Assembly (NCBI RefSeq): GCF_001636695.1
Contig: NZ_LGEL01000017.1
Span: 22,747 to 86,746 of the forward strand
From: Pedobacter panaciterrae
GTDB taxonomy: Bacteria > Bacteroidota > Bacteroidia > Sphingobacteriales > Sphingobacteriaceae
DNA: 64,000 nucleotides
Direction of reading: 5' to 3'
Both the position numbers and the translations under genes were made by a program. Of this stretch, positions 34,028 through 42,672 are shown piece by piece (within the stretch, counting starts at the first letter, position 1; every line of letters begins with the position of its first letter). Under the pieces are notes generated by a model that saw nothing but the letters and a program-made list of their open reading frames with translations, was not told where the DNA came from and ran no database searches.

Positions 34028-35146
34028 ATGAAAAAAAGAATACTCAGCCTTACATGGTTTTGTTCAATAATGTTTGCATTGTGGTCTTGCAACAGCCAAG
34101 TAAATGAAATAGAAAAAAGTAATTATATCCTGTACGGAGATACCATCATCATTCCCGAAAAATCAAATCTGAAAGGTAAACTTAAAGCTGTAGTGGTTCA
34201 AGATGAGCCTTATCAGATACAACTATTTACTGCCGGGACGGTAAAAGCTATTCCAACCGAATATGCCGAAATAGCCCCCCCATTTCAGGGGCGGGTAACC
34301 AAATCATATATGAGGCTGGGGATGAAGACAACACCAGCCACCCCTCTGTTTGAAATAAGTTCACCCGATTTTATTACGGCACAAAAACTCTTCTTTCAGG
34401 CAAAATCGCAAATGTTACAAGCACAAAAGAAACTGAAGCGACAACAGGATCTTATTGCTAATGGGGTAGGTACGCAAAAGGATTTAGAAGAAGCGCAAAC
34501 TGCTTTTGAAGTCGAGAAGAAAGAATATGAAAATGCGGTAATAGGCATTAAAATATTCAATGCAGATCCCGATAAACTTTCTTTGGGTCAATCTTTAGTC
34601 GTTCATTCTCCAATTAAAGGAGAGGTGATTGAAAATAAAGTGGTTTTAGGTCAATTTATAAAGGATGATGCTACAAGTGTGGCAACGGTCGCGGAGTTGT
34701 CCAGAATCTGGATTGCAGGTCAGGTAAAAGAAAAAGACATCCGTTTTATACATGAACTGGATGAATGCAAAATTGAGATTGCGGCACTACCAGCAAAACA
34801 CATTAAGGGGAAAGTGTATCACGTAAACGAGATGGTTAATGAGGATACCCGGAGTGTAGAGGTACTTATAGAAGTCGACAATAGTGAACATGCACTAAAA
34901 CCAGGTATGTATGTAACCGTAAATTTTGTTGATGCACCTGTTAAAGCCATTCTTATCCCATCAAAAGCAGTACTTCAGGACAACGATTCGAGTTTCGTTT
35001 TTGTTGAAACTGCCTCCGGAAGATACATGAAACGTAAAGTTGAAATCGGAGGTACTGATAGTGATAGGGTAATTATACAATCTGGATTGTATAACGGAGA
35101 CAAGGTTGTCTCGGAGGGTGGTTTTTATCTGCTCGAAGCAAAGTAA
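34028..35146 (+). CDS. RND efflux periplasmic adaptor (CzcB/CusB-type lipoprotein)
   Basis: Membrane fusion protein of 372 residues. The signal peptide ends in a lipobox, FALWSC, giving acylated Cys21. The order is the usual one: beta-barrel and lipoyl halves around a helical hairpin at about residues 115-170 (FFQAKSQMLQAQKKLKRQQD), then a beta-barrel (GQVKEKDIRFIHE) and a membrane-proximal domain ending GGFYLLEAK. It links the inner-membrane pump to the outer-membrane channel. The pump gene follows after 22 bp. The metal-rich N-terminal methionines of CusB are not seen, in keeping with a divalent-metal pump. Confidence 0.88.
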   Translation: MKKRILSLTWFCSIMFALWSCNSQVNEIEKSNYILYGDTIIIPEKSNLKGKLKAVVVQDEPYQIQLFTAGTVKAIPTEYAEIAPPFQGRVTKSYMRLGMKTTPATPLFEISSPDFITAQKLFFQAKSQMLQAQKKLKRQQDLIANGVGTQKDLEEAQTAFEVEKKEYENAVIGIKIFNADPDKLSLGQSLVVHSPIKGEVIENKVVLGQFIKDDATSVATVAELSRIWIAGQVKEKDIRFIHELDECKIEIAALPAKHIKGKVYHVNEMVNEDTRSVEVLIEVDNSEHALKPGMYVTVNFVDAPVKAILIPSKAVLQDNDSSFVFVETASGRYMKRKVEIGGTDSDRVIIQSGLYNGDKVVSEGGFYLLEAK

Positions 35147-35168
35147 TAACAACACAAAGCAAATTTTT

Positions 35169-38100
35169 ATGAAAAAAATGATATTCACAGCGATAAAAAA
35201 ACGCTGGCTTTTTGCTACGCTATTTATACTTCTGGCCATTTTCGGATATTACTCCTGGAAGCAGTTATCTGTTGAAGCTTATCCTGATATAGCTGATGTT
35301 ACCTCGCAAGTGGTAACACAAGTACCCGGGCTGGCTGCAGAAGAGGTAGAGCAGCAAATCACTATTCCCGTAGAGCGGGCGCTAAATGGCATGCCGGGGA
35401 TGCATGTGATGCGCAGTAAAAGCACCTTTGGATTGTCTATCATTACTATTGTGTTCGACGATGGTATTGAAGATTACTGGGCAAGACAGCGCATTACAGA
35501 AAGACTAAACGATGTAACTTTGCCTTATGATGCAAGGCCAGGGCTAGACCCCCTGACTTCTCCAATAGGGGAGATTTACAGATATATTATAGAGTCTAAA
35601 GGGCATGATTTAAAAGAAATAACCGAACTGCAAAACTGGACAATTATTCCACGTATAAAACAAGTTTCGGGTGTGGCTGATGTTACTAATTTCGGTGGCA
35701 TCACCACCCAATACCAGATAGAGCTGGATCCTGGAAAATTGGAACAATATAAAATATCACTGGCCGATGTGCAAACAGCTGTGAATAATAACAATGCAAA
35801 TTCCGGTGGCAGCGTTTTAACGAGAGGTGATTTAGGTTATGTAGTGCGGGGTATCGGACTGGTTAAAACACTTGAAGGTTTAGGTAAGATAGTTGTAAAA
35901 TCAGTTAATGGTGTTCCGGTATTTTTAAATGATATAGGTACCTTAAAATACGGAAACCTGGAGCGTAAGGGTATTTTAGGTTATACCGACAGGAGTGTAA
36001 ATTACAGTGAAGGAGTTGAAGGGATAGTCTTGTTGTTAAAAGGTCAGAACCCATCCAAAGTGCTCGAAGGTATTCATGCAGCAGTTGATGACCTGAATAA
36101 AAATATACTTCCTGACGGTATAAGCATCCGGCCATATATTGATAGGACCGATCTGGTAAACACTACCCTTAATACTGTATCACATACCTTGCTGGAAGGT
36201 ATGGGCCTTGTTATTGTTGTTTTGATTGTGTTTCTTGGAAACTGGCGTGGGGCTTTGATTGTCGCAATAACCATCCCTCTGGCACTGTTAATTGCTTTTA
36301 TATTGATGCACTTTACCAATATCCCGGCAAATCTGCTTTCACTTGGTGCAATTGACTTTGGGATTATTGTAGACGGTGCCATTGTAATGATGGAAACCAT
36401 TCTGAAAAAGAGAGAAGAAAATCCAGACGAAGAATTGCAAGAAATTACCATCGGGCAAAGGGCATTGGCTGTTGCCAAACCCATTTTGTTCTCTACAATT
36501 ATTATCATTATTGCTTATTTGCCTTTGTTCTCTTTTGAACGCGTAGAAAAGAAACTCTTTACGCCAATGGCTTTTACTGTCGGTTTTGCTTTACTGGGTG
36601 CTTTAGCGGTCGCCTTGTTATTAATACCGGGTTTAGCTTATACGGTCTATCGGAAGCCAGGGAAATTATTTCATAACAAATGGCTGGAAAGGTTAACTCA
36701 GTCATATGCAAATGGGGGCAAAAGAGTTTTAAAAAGACCCCGGATAGTATTTATTCCTCTGGGTGTTGCTTTGGTTGGAGCGGTTATTCTCTCTATTACT
36801 GTAGGGAAAGATTTTTTACCTCCTTTAGATGAAGGTTCCATATGGTTACAGGTGCAATTGCCTCCAGGAGTTTCGTTACAGCGATCTAAGGAAATGAGCG
36901 ACACTTTGCGTAGGCACACCATGAAATACGATGAGGTGACTTATATGATGGTGCAGGCCGGACGTAATGATGACGGAACAGATCCATGGACCGCCTCGCA
37001 CTTCGAGTGCAGCATCGGAATAAAACCTTACAGCGAATGGAAAAATGGAAGAACAAAGGCCGATCTGATCAATGATCTTGCTAAAGAATATGCCACCATG
37101 CCGGGCTATACAGTAGGGTTTAGTCAGCCGATGATTGATGGGGTAATGGATAAAATTGCTGGTGCACATAGCGAACTTGTTGTTAAAATATACGGTGATG
37201 ATTTTAAAGAAACACGCCGTATTGCAGAAAGTGTAATGGCCACAGTTAAAGGTATTAAAGGAGCTGCTGATGTTGCTATAGACCAGGAACCTCCATTGCC
37301 GCAATTGCAGGTGTCAGTTGATCGGGATGCAGTGGCACGTTATGGTCTTAATGTAACAGATGTAGCAGAGCTGATTGAAGTAGCTATTGGAGGCAAAGCA
37401 ATAGCGCAGGTGTTTGTAGAAAATAAAGTTTACGATGTTATTTGCCGGTATAATGAAGAAAGCCGGAATACGCCAGAAAAGATTGCCAACCTGATGCTTA
37501 CTTCGCAAACGGGAGCTAAAATTCCATTGTCGCAAATTGCAACTGTTAGAACTGCTACCGGTGAAAGTACGATTACAAGGGAATTAAACAAAAGACACCT
37601 GACTGTAAAACTTAATTTGAGAGGTAGTGACCTGACAACTTTTCTAAAGGAAGCACAACATAAGATAGAAAAGACGGTTAAATATGACCACGATAAATAT
37701 GATGTTAAATGGGGTGGACAATTTGAAAACCAAAACAGAGCTTATCAAAAATTAATGGTAATTGTGCCACTGGCGTTGGCCATTATGTTTTTATTACTCT
37801 ATGGTGCATTTGGTGAGTTCCGTCAGGCCGGCCTGATTTTATCTATAGTGCCACTGGCATTGTTTGGTGGCATGCTGGCATTAAATATTAGAGGTATGAC
37901 CTTAAATGTATCGTCAGCAGTAGGTTTCATTGCATTATTTGGTGTGGCCATACAAAATGGGGTGATATTGATTTCGCACATCAATGACCTCCGAAAAAAA
38001 GGATACGATTTGCTGAGCGCTGTTTCGGAAGGGGCGGTGGATCGTTTTCGTCCTGTACTTATGACTGCTACAGTAGCAGCACTGGGTTTGTTGCCGGCAT

Positions 38101-39506
38101 CTTTGGCAACTGGAATCGGCTCTGATGTGCAAAGACCGCTTGCTACTGTAATTGTTTACGGGCTTTTCGTTGCAACAGTCATAACGCTGTTTGTTTTGCC
38201 TGCATTATACTATATGATAGAAAAAAAATGGGGTAAATATATTCTTTCTGCTTGCTTTATACTTATTAGCACTCTTTCTGTAAACGCACAATCAGATATC
38301 CGTTCTGTTCAAACAAAGTTATCGCTTGGCCAATATTTAAGTTTGGTGGGTAAGCAGAATCTTAACTACGCAGCACAGCAATATACAGTAAGCATTGCTG
38401 AAGCCGGTATTGAAAGTGCGAAGGTTTCTCCTGACCCGGAATTCTCTTTGGGTGTGTATGACAATCAGCAGGCAAGCTTACACTTAGGACGGGGCTACAA
38501 TGCAGGCATAGGTACAAGTCTGGAGTTAGGAGCCAAACGCAAAGCAAGAATTAACCTTGCCTATAGTGAACTGGAATTAAGCAGGGCGCTTTTAAGTGAT
38601 TTTTTCCGAAATCTTCAGGCTGAGTCTGCATTGGCTTACTTTAATGCACTACAACAATACCATTTATCACAAGTTCAGCAGAGTTCCTATGCAACTATGA
38701 AGCAATTAGCTGATGCAGACGCTATTCGTTTTAAGCTGGGCGATATTACGGAAATTGATGCAAGGCAATCTAAATTAGAGGCGGGTAATTTGTTAAACAA
38801 CCAGATTCAGGCCGAGGCAGATTGGAAAAGTGCTTTAGTGCAACTGAATTTAAATGTTGGTAAGGCACAGGGCGATACTTTATTGCTGCCAGGGCGTGAT
38901 TTTGAAAACCTGCATAGGGATTTTGTATTGGCAGATCTCATCCGTAATGCTCAGGATAAACGTGCTGATGTTGCTGTAGCCACAAATTCGAGAATTGTAG
39001 CCAACAAGGGTTTGCTCTTAGCCAAAGCCAACCGAAAGATAGATCTTGGCATTTCTGCGGGTATTCAGTATAGTGGGGCATCTACCAATGATATTGCGCC
39101 AACTCCGTCTTTTCATAGTGTTAATGTAGGTATTTCTATACCGCTGAAATTTTCCAATTCCCGTAAAGGGGATTTGAAGGCAGCTCAGTTTAGCATCAAA
39201 CAGACAGAGACTCAATACCAGCAGATTTTACTGCAGATTCAAACAGAGGTTACACAAGGATATCTGAGCTACAGGGCAGCCGAAAAACAGGTATCACAGT
39301 TTAAGGGCGGCTTGCTTTTGGAAGCAGAGAAGGTATTAGCCGGAAAAGTATATAGTTATAAGAGAGGAGAGACTTCTTTGCTGGAGGTGCTAAATGCACA
39401 AAGAACGTATAATGAGGTACAGCAGAGTTACTATCAGGCACTGTTTAATTACGCTTCTACTCTTATAAATCTGGAACATTCCGCAGGAATCTGGGATATT
39501 GAATAA
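35169..39506 (+). CDS. CzcA-type heavy-metal RND pump fused to a TolC-like channel
   Basis: Protein of 1445 residues from ATG 35169; a start at 35106 would overlap the adaptor gene. Residues 1-1015 are a full RND pump. Transmembrane helix 4 reads DFGIIVDGAIVMME with Asp396, Asp402 and Glu409, the pattern of divalent-metal (Zn/Co/Cd/Ni) exporters rather than the Cu/Ag CusA type. Residues about 1020-1041 form a second signal-peptide-like segment ending SVNAQ, followed by a TolC/CzcC-like outer-membrane factor (about 1042-1445). Such fusions are common in Bacteroidota. A perfect 44-bp inverted repeat begins 2 bp after the stop and should terminate the operon. Confidence 0.9.
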   Translation: MKKMIFTAIKKRWLFATLFILLAIFGYYSWKQLSVEAYPDIADVTSQVVTQVPGLAAEEVEQQITIPVERALNGMPGMHVMRSKSTFGLSIITIVFDDGIEDYWARQRITERLNDVTLPYDARPGLDPLTSPIGEIYRYIIESKGHDLKEITELQNWTIIPRIKQVSGVADVTNFGGITTQYQIELDPGKLEQYKISLADVQTAVNNNNANSGGSVLTRGDLGYVVRGIGLVKTLEGLGKIVVKSVNGVPVFLNDIGTLKYGNLERKGILGYTDRSVNYSEGVEGIVLLLKGQNPSKVLEGIHAAVDDLNKNILPDGISIRPYIDRTDLVNTTLNTVSHTLLEGMGLVIVVLIVFLGNWRGALIVAITIPLALLIAFILMHFTNIPANLLSLGAIDFGIIVDGAIVMMETILKKREENPDEELQEITIGQRALAVAKPILFSTIIIIIAYLPLFSFERVEKKLFTPMAFTVGFALLGALAVALLLIPGLAYTVYRKPGKLFHNKWLERLTQSYANGGKRVLKRPRIVFIPLGVALVGAVILSITVGKDFLPPLDEGSIWLQVQLPPGVSLQRSKEMSDTLRRHTMKYDEVTYMMVQAGRNDDGTDPWTASHFECSIGIKPYSEWKNGRTKADLINDLAKEYATMPGYTVGFSQPMIDGVMDKIAGAHSELVVKIYGDDFKETRRIAESVMATVKGIKGAADVAIDQEPPLPQLQVSVDRDAVARYGLNVTDVAELIEVAIGGKAIAQVFVENKVYDVICRYNEESRNTPEKIANLMLTSQTGAKIPLSQIATVRTATGESTITRELNKRHLTVKLNLRGSDLTTFLKEAQHKIEKTVKYDHDKYDVKWGGQFENQNRAYQKLMVIVPLALAIMFLLLYGAFGEFRQAGLILSIVPLALFGGMLALNIRGMTLNVSSAVGFIALFGVAIQNGVILISHINDLRKKGYDLLSAVSEGAVDRFRPVLMTATVAALGLLPASLATGIGSDVQRPLATVIVYGLFVATVITLFVLPALYYMIEKKWGKYILSACFILISTLSVNAQSDIRSVQTKLSLGQYLSLVGKQNLNYAAQQYTVSIAEAGIESAKVSPDPEFSLGVYDNQQASLHLGRGYNAGIGTSLELGAKRKARINLAYSELELSRALLSDFFRNLQAESALAYFNALQQYHLSQVQQSSYATMKQLADADAIRFKLGDITEIDARQSKLEAGNLLNNQIQAEADWKSALVQLNLNVGKAQGDTLLLPGRDFENLHRDFVLADLIRNAQDKRADVAVATNSRIVANKGLLLAKANRKIDLGISAGIQYSGASTNDIAPTPSFHSVNVGISIPLKFSNSRKGDLKAAQFSIKQTETQYQQILLQIQTEVTQGYLSYRAAEKQVSQFKGGLLLEAEKVLAGKVYSYKRGETSLLEVLNAQRTYNEVQQSYYQALFNYASTLINLEHSAGIWDIE

Positions 39507-39508
39507 AT

Positions 39509-39608
39509 CAATAGCGCACGCCCGTCATCTCGACGATAGGAGAGATCTCTTGTTTATGATAGTTCAAGAGATCTCTCCTATCGTCGAGATGACGGGCGTG
39601 CGCTATTG
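39509..39608. repeat. Palindromic repeat copy 2, perfect 44-bp inverted repeat
   Basis: Arms 39509-39552 and 39565-39608 are perfectly complementary over 44 bp around a 12-base loop. The inner part is the shared core (CGTCATCTCGACGATAGG); the outer CAATAGCGCACGC is not found in the other copies yet is also perfectly paired. It begins 2 bp after the efflux-pump stop and faces the converging epimerase gene, so a two-way terminator role is likely. Confidence 0.92.
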
Positions 39609-39620
39609 GATGGACAGTAT

Positions 39621-39712
39621 TAAACGAACGGCTCTAAACGAACGGCTCTAAACGAACGGCTCTAAAAGAACGGCTCTAAACGAAAAGCTCTAAAAGAGTA
39701 GCTTAAACGAAC
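39621..39712. repeat. 14-bp tandem repeat array (TAAACGAACGGCTC)
   Basis: Three identical units (39621, 39635, 39649) are followed by variants at 39663 (TAAAAGAACGGCTC), 39677 (TAAACGAAAAGCTC), a 13-bp unit at 39691 and a partial unit at 39704. The array lies between the perfect palindrome and the stop of the epimerase gene. There are no spacers, so it is not a CRISPR. Confidence 0.9.
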
Positions 39713-39715
39713 ATG

Positions 39716-40669
39716 TTATAGCGCTGTGTTTGTACTATTTGCGCTATAAATAGTCTCCGACATAAACTTTATTCCCTCAGCATAGCTTGTAGGTTTTACA
39801 TTAAATGCATTTTCAAATTTTGAAGAATTGAAATTATAATCATGATCATATTGATAATACATTTCTACAGTTCCGGCAACAACCTTTTTAAACAAGCCTA
39901 CCAATTGTAACATGAATTTATTGATGGTGGTGTAGGATGGTTTAACACCATAAATATCAGCAGCTAATGTTATGAACTCTTTTCCTGAGATTGGGGCAGC
40001 GGTGGGTAAATGCCATATTTGGTTTCCGGCATCTGGTGTTTGACCCAACAGGTACATCGATTTACCTGTATCAGGAATGTAGGTGAAATTATGCAGCACC
40101 TTTGGATTGCCTATCCATTGTGCTGATGCTTTTTTCGAGTACTTATCAAGAACCATCATATCCAGGAAACTATTCATAGAATCTGTACCATAAAAATCTG
40201 CGGCCCGGGCAATTGTAGCTTGTATATTTCCTGCCTTAACCTCATCCATCAGCTGAGTTGCTATTCGTGCCCTAACTTCACCTTTAACACTAACCGGATT
40301 GTATGGTGTAGTTTCTAACATAGGGCCCTTAACCAAACCATACATATATACATTGTCAAAAAAAATTAACCTTGCCTGTGTTTCTTTTAAAGCATTAATT
40401 AAGTTCTGCATAATCACCGGCCATTGCTGCTGCCAAATGACTTTATCATAAACCAGACCTGCGCACATGTAGACTACGGTAGATCCTTTTACGGCTGCCA
40501 GCACTTCGGCATAGTTAAGCAAGTCGGCCTTTTGCCAGCTAACATTTGTACCAGTAATTTTTGCAGGTCTGCGACTTACCAGCCGTATGGTTTCATTAGG
40601 GTTTTTGTTTAATAATTCTTTTGTAAGTGCGTTTGCTGTTGGCCCGCCGGCACCTAATATAGTATGCAT
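39716..40669 (-). CDS. NAD(P)-dependent epimerase/dehydratase-like protein (atypical SDR)
   Basis: Extended or atypical short-chain dehydrogenase of 317 residues. The N-terminus shows a dinucleotide-binding loop, LGAGGPTANALTKEL, and the middle has NVYMYGLVKGPM, where Tyr and Lys are close to, but not in, the strict YxxxK spacing. The C-terminal half is the substrate domain. It may bind NAD(P) and act on an unknown small molecule or serve as a sensor like NmrA. A plausible promoter lies at 40691-40718. The stop lies within 4 bp of the 14-bp repeat array. Confidence 0.78.
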   Translation of the reverse strand: MHTILGAGGPTANALTKELLNKNPNETIRLVSRRPAKITGTNVSWQKADLLNYAEVLAAVKGSTVVYMCAGLVYDKVIWQQQWPVIMQNLINALKETQARLIFFDNVYMYGLVKGPMLETTPYNPVSVKGEVRARIATQLMDEVKAGNIQATIARAADFYGTDSMNSFLDMMVLDKYSKKASAQWIGNPKVLHNFTYIPDTGKSMYLLGQTPDAGNQIWHLPTAAPISGKEFITLAADIYGVKPSYTTINKFMLQLVGLFKKVVAGTVEMYYQYDHDYNFNSSKFENAFNVKPTSYAEGIKFMSETIYSANSTNTAL

Positions 40670-40690
40670 GTTTTTTCAATTAGTATGATA

Positions 40691-40718
40691 CAAATATAGC
40701 TGTGTCCTGTAAACCAAA
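40691..40718 (-). promoter_or_regulatory. Promoter of the epimerase-like gene
   Basis: On the minus strand TATATTTG (40691-40698) fits TAnnTTTG and TTTG (40715-40718) lies 16 bp upstream, a slightly short spacing. The start codon follows 21 bp later. Confidence 0.45.
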
Positions 40719-40759
40719 ACGTTAACAAAAGATAAGAAATTATTTAAGTCTGCCGTTTG

Positions 40760-41374
40760 CTAGGCATATATTAAAATTCTTTTTCTTATCCGCGAAAGTG
40801 ATACAGGGGTAATGCCTAAAAAATTGGCAACATAATGCTGCGGTACACGTTGCATAATTTCTGGCTCTGTTTCGAGCATCTTAAGATACCGCTCTTCTGG
40901 AGTTTTAGTAATAAAAGATGCAATCCTGTCTTCATAACAGCAGATGTAATATTCGGCAACCAATCTTCCAAAACGTTCCATTTTGTAGCCTAATAAGCGG
41001 CTTTCAAGCATCAGGTCCATACTTTTGCGTGAAATAAGTATCAAATCCGTTTGTTCCAGCGCCTGTATATAACCAGTGCTGGCTTGCTGCGTCAGGTAGC
41101 TTTTATAAGAGCTCACAAATTCATTTTCGAAGCTGAAATATCCGGTTATTTCTGTGCCGTCCTTAACATGGTAATAGCGTACAGATCCATTTATGATAAA
41201 ACCAATGTCATTGCAGATCTTATCTTTAACTGAAAAATGGTCCTTCTTTTTAATGACCTTATAGCTAAGGTGCAGGATGAATTCAGTCCATTCGGCTTCA
41301 TCAAAGGTGATGAAATTAGCTAATCCCCTACGAAATATACTTAATGCTTCATTTGATATAACAGAACTGTTCAT
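40760..41374 (-). CDS. Crp/Fnr family transcriptional regulator
   Basis: Regulator of 204 residues. An N-terminal cyclic-nucleotide-binding-like barrel (about 25-125, HFSVKDKICNDIGFIINGSVRYYHV) is followed by a long helix and a C-terminal helix-turn-helix (RVPQHYVANFLGITPVSLSRIRKRI, about 173-199). No cysteine cluster for an iron-sulphur centre is seen, so it is not an Fnr-type oxygen sensor. The effector is unknown. It lies upstream of the epimerase-like gene on the same strand with 90 bp between, where a separate promoter is seen. Confidence 0.85.
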   Translation of the reverse strand: MNSSVISNEALSIFRRGLANFITFDEAEWTEFILHLSYKVIKKKDHFSVKDKICNDIGFIINGSVRYYHVKDGTEITGYFSFENEFVSSYKSYLTQQASTGYIQALEQTDLILISRKSMDLMLESRLLGYKMERFGRLVAEYYICCYEDRIASFITKTPEERYLKMLETEPEIMQRVPQHYVANFLGITPVSLSRIRKRILIYA

Positions 41375-41531
41375 AAGAATAAATTTAAGGATATTAAAAA
41401 TAAAAAGAGGTTTTATTTGTTCTTAAACGTACATTAGGTGTTCATTTATGAACAGGGCTGATTGTTCAATACCTTGTCTGGGACGATATACTCATTGGCA
41501 TGTATCTTGAATCAGACAGGAAAAATACAAC

Positions 41532-42182
41532 ATGAAAACAACAAAATTCTTAATCATACTTTCGATCCTGATTTTTACGATCAGTGCAAGAGTATCAGCT
41601 CAGAAAACAGTAACGGTAGATATTACAAAGGTTACGCACACCATAAACCGAACCATAAGCATGAATAGCAAATCTCAAAAGCCGATTCTGCATATAAATT
41701 CCAATCCAGATGCTGGATTTGCTATAATTAAACATCCAGATTTTAAAACTGGTGAAATTGAGTTTGAAGTGAAAGGTGAAGACGTTTTCCAGAAAAGCTT
41801 TGTGGGATTTGCTTTCCATATACAAAATGATTCTACTTATGAGGCAATCTATTTCAGACCATTTAATTTTAGATCTGAGGATGATTTGCGTAAAAAACAT
41901 GCAGTTCAATACATTTCTCTTCCGGTCAATGACTGGCCAAAGCTTAGGGAATCTTTTCCGTTAAAGTATGAGCAACCGATAGGAGAGGATGTTGATCCAT
42001 CCGACTGGTTTAAGGTTCGGATTAAAGTAGAAACAAAAATGATTCGCGTATATGTAAATGGAAGTGCCAAACCTTGTCTCGAAGTAGCTCCTTTAGGTAA
42101 TCTAAATTCCGGCAAGATTGCTTTCTGGGTTGGTAATGAGTCTGCGGGAGATTTCAGAAATCTAAAAATCTCAGGAAACTAA
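41532..42182 (+). CDS. Secreted DUF1080/LamG-like beta-sandwich protein
   Basis: Protein of 216 residues with an N-terminal signal peptide (about 1-24, ending RVSAQ), hence periplasmic or exported. The mature part is strand-rich, with GFAIIKHPDFKTGEIEFEVKGED and a final GKIAFWVGNESAGDFRNLKIS, typical of concanavalin-like folds of the LamG or DUF1080 (3-keto-disaccharide hydrolase) group. A catalytic site cannot be assigned. It ends 12 bp into the converging DinB-like gene. Carbohydrate binding or hydrolysis is a guess from the fold. Confidence 0.68.
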   Translation: MKTTKFLIILSILIFTISARVSAQKTVTVDITKVTHTINRTISMNSKSQKPILHINSNPDAGFAIIKHPDFKTGEIEFEVKGEDVFQKSFVGFAFHIQNDSTYEAIYFRPFNFRSEDDLRKKHAVQYISLPVNDWPKLRESFPLKYEQPIGEDVDPSDWFKVRIKVETKMIRVYVNGSAKPCLEVAPLGNLNSGKIAFWVGNESAGDFRNLKISGN

Positions 42183-42632
42183 TTTTTTTATCAGCGCTAT
42201 CTGTCCTAAATGGTAATGGGTGTGCTCAATAATCCCCTGGATATTTCTGTAATAAGTTCCGTATTTCTGGTCCGTAAAGTTTTCCCAAAGCCTTTGTTCA
42301 GGTAGTTGTTCAATCAGTAAAGTGAAGGTTTCGGCATCGGCAAAGGTTTTGTTTCTCAAATCATCCCAGTCTTGTTCAGACTGGATAGGCGGAAGGTCGA
42401 AACTATATTTATCGCTCGCCTGAAGCGGTTCTCCTTGTAATACCTTTTGTACTGCGCTTATATAATAATTAATATGATAAACCAGCGTGGCTATGGTATT
42501 AAAAGAATGGACTTGTGTAGTAGCTTGCTGCCAGTTTACATCCAATAAATTGTCTTTAAGGTTTGATGTTGTCCAGTTCCCTCCAAAATGAACATCTCTC
42601 AAGTGTTTTGCTAAGTGAGCAGTTAAAGTCAT
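42171..42632 (-). CDS. DinB-like / DUF1572 family protein
   Basis: Four-helix-bundle protein of 153 residues. Likely metal-binding histidines sit in TLVYHINYY (near residue 50) and in IIEHTHYHLGQIALIKKL at the C-terminus, the classic end of DinB-like proteins. Family members bind divalent metals and some act as bacillithiol or mycothiol transferases, but this one cannot be assigned a substrate. It overlaps the converging LamG-like gene by 12 bp and lies 40 bp after the chromate transporter on the same strand. Confidence 0.8.
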   Translation of the reverse strand: MTLTAHLAKHLRDVHFGGNWTTSNLKDNLLDVNWQQATTQVHSFNTIATLVYHINYYISAVQKVLQGEPLQASDKYSFDLPPIQSEQDWDDLRNKTFADAETFTLLIEQLPEQRLWENFTDQKYGTYYRNIQGIIEHTHYHLGQIALIKKLVS

Positions 42633-42672
42633 GATATTTAAAAGTAAGCTGTTAAATTATAGTTTTACATTC

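Noticed and set aside
35576-37535. Several antisense reading frames within the RND pump gene
   Set aside because: They are frame shadows of a highly conserved CzcA-type gene; none resembles a protein family.
39621-39712. Possible CRISPR array
   Set aside because: Units are contiguous 14-mers without spacers, and no cas genes are present.
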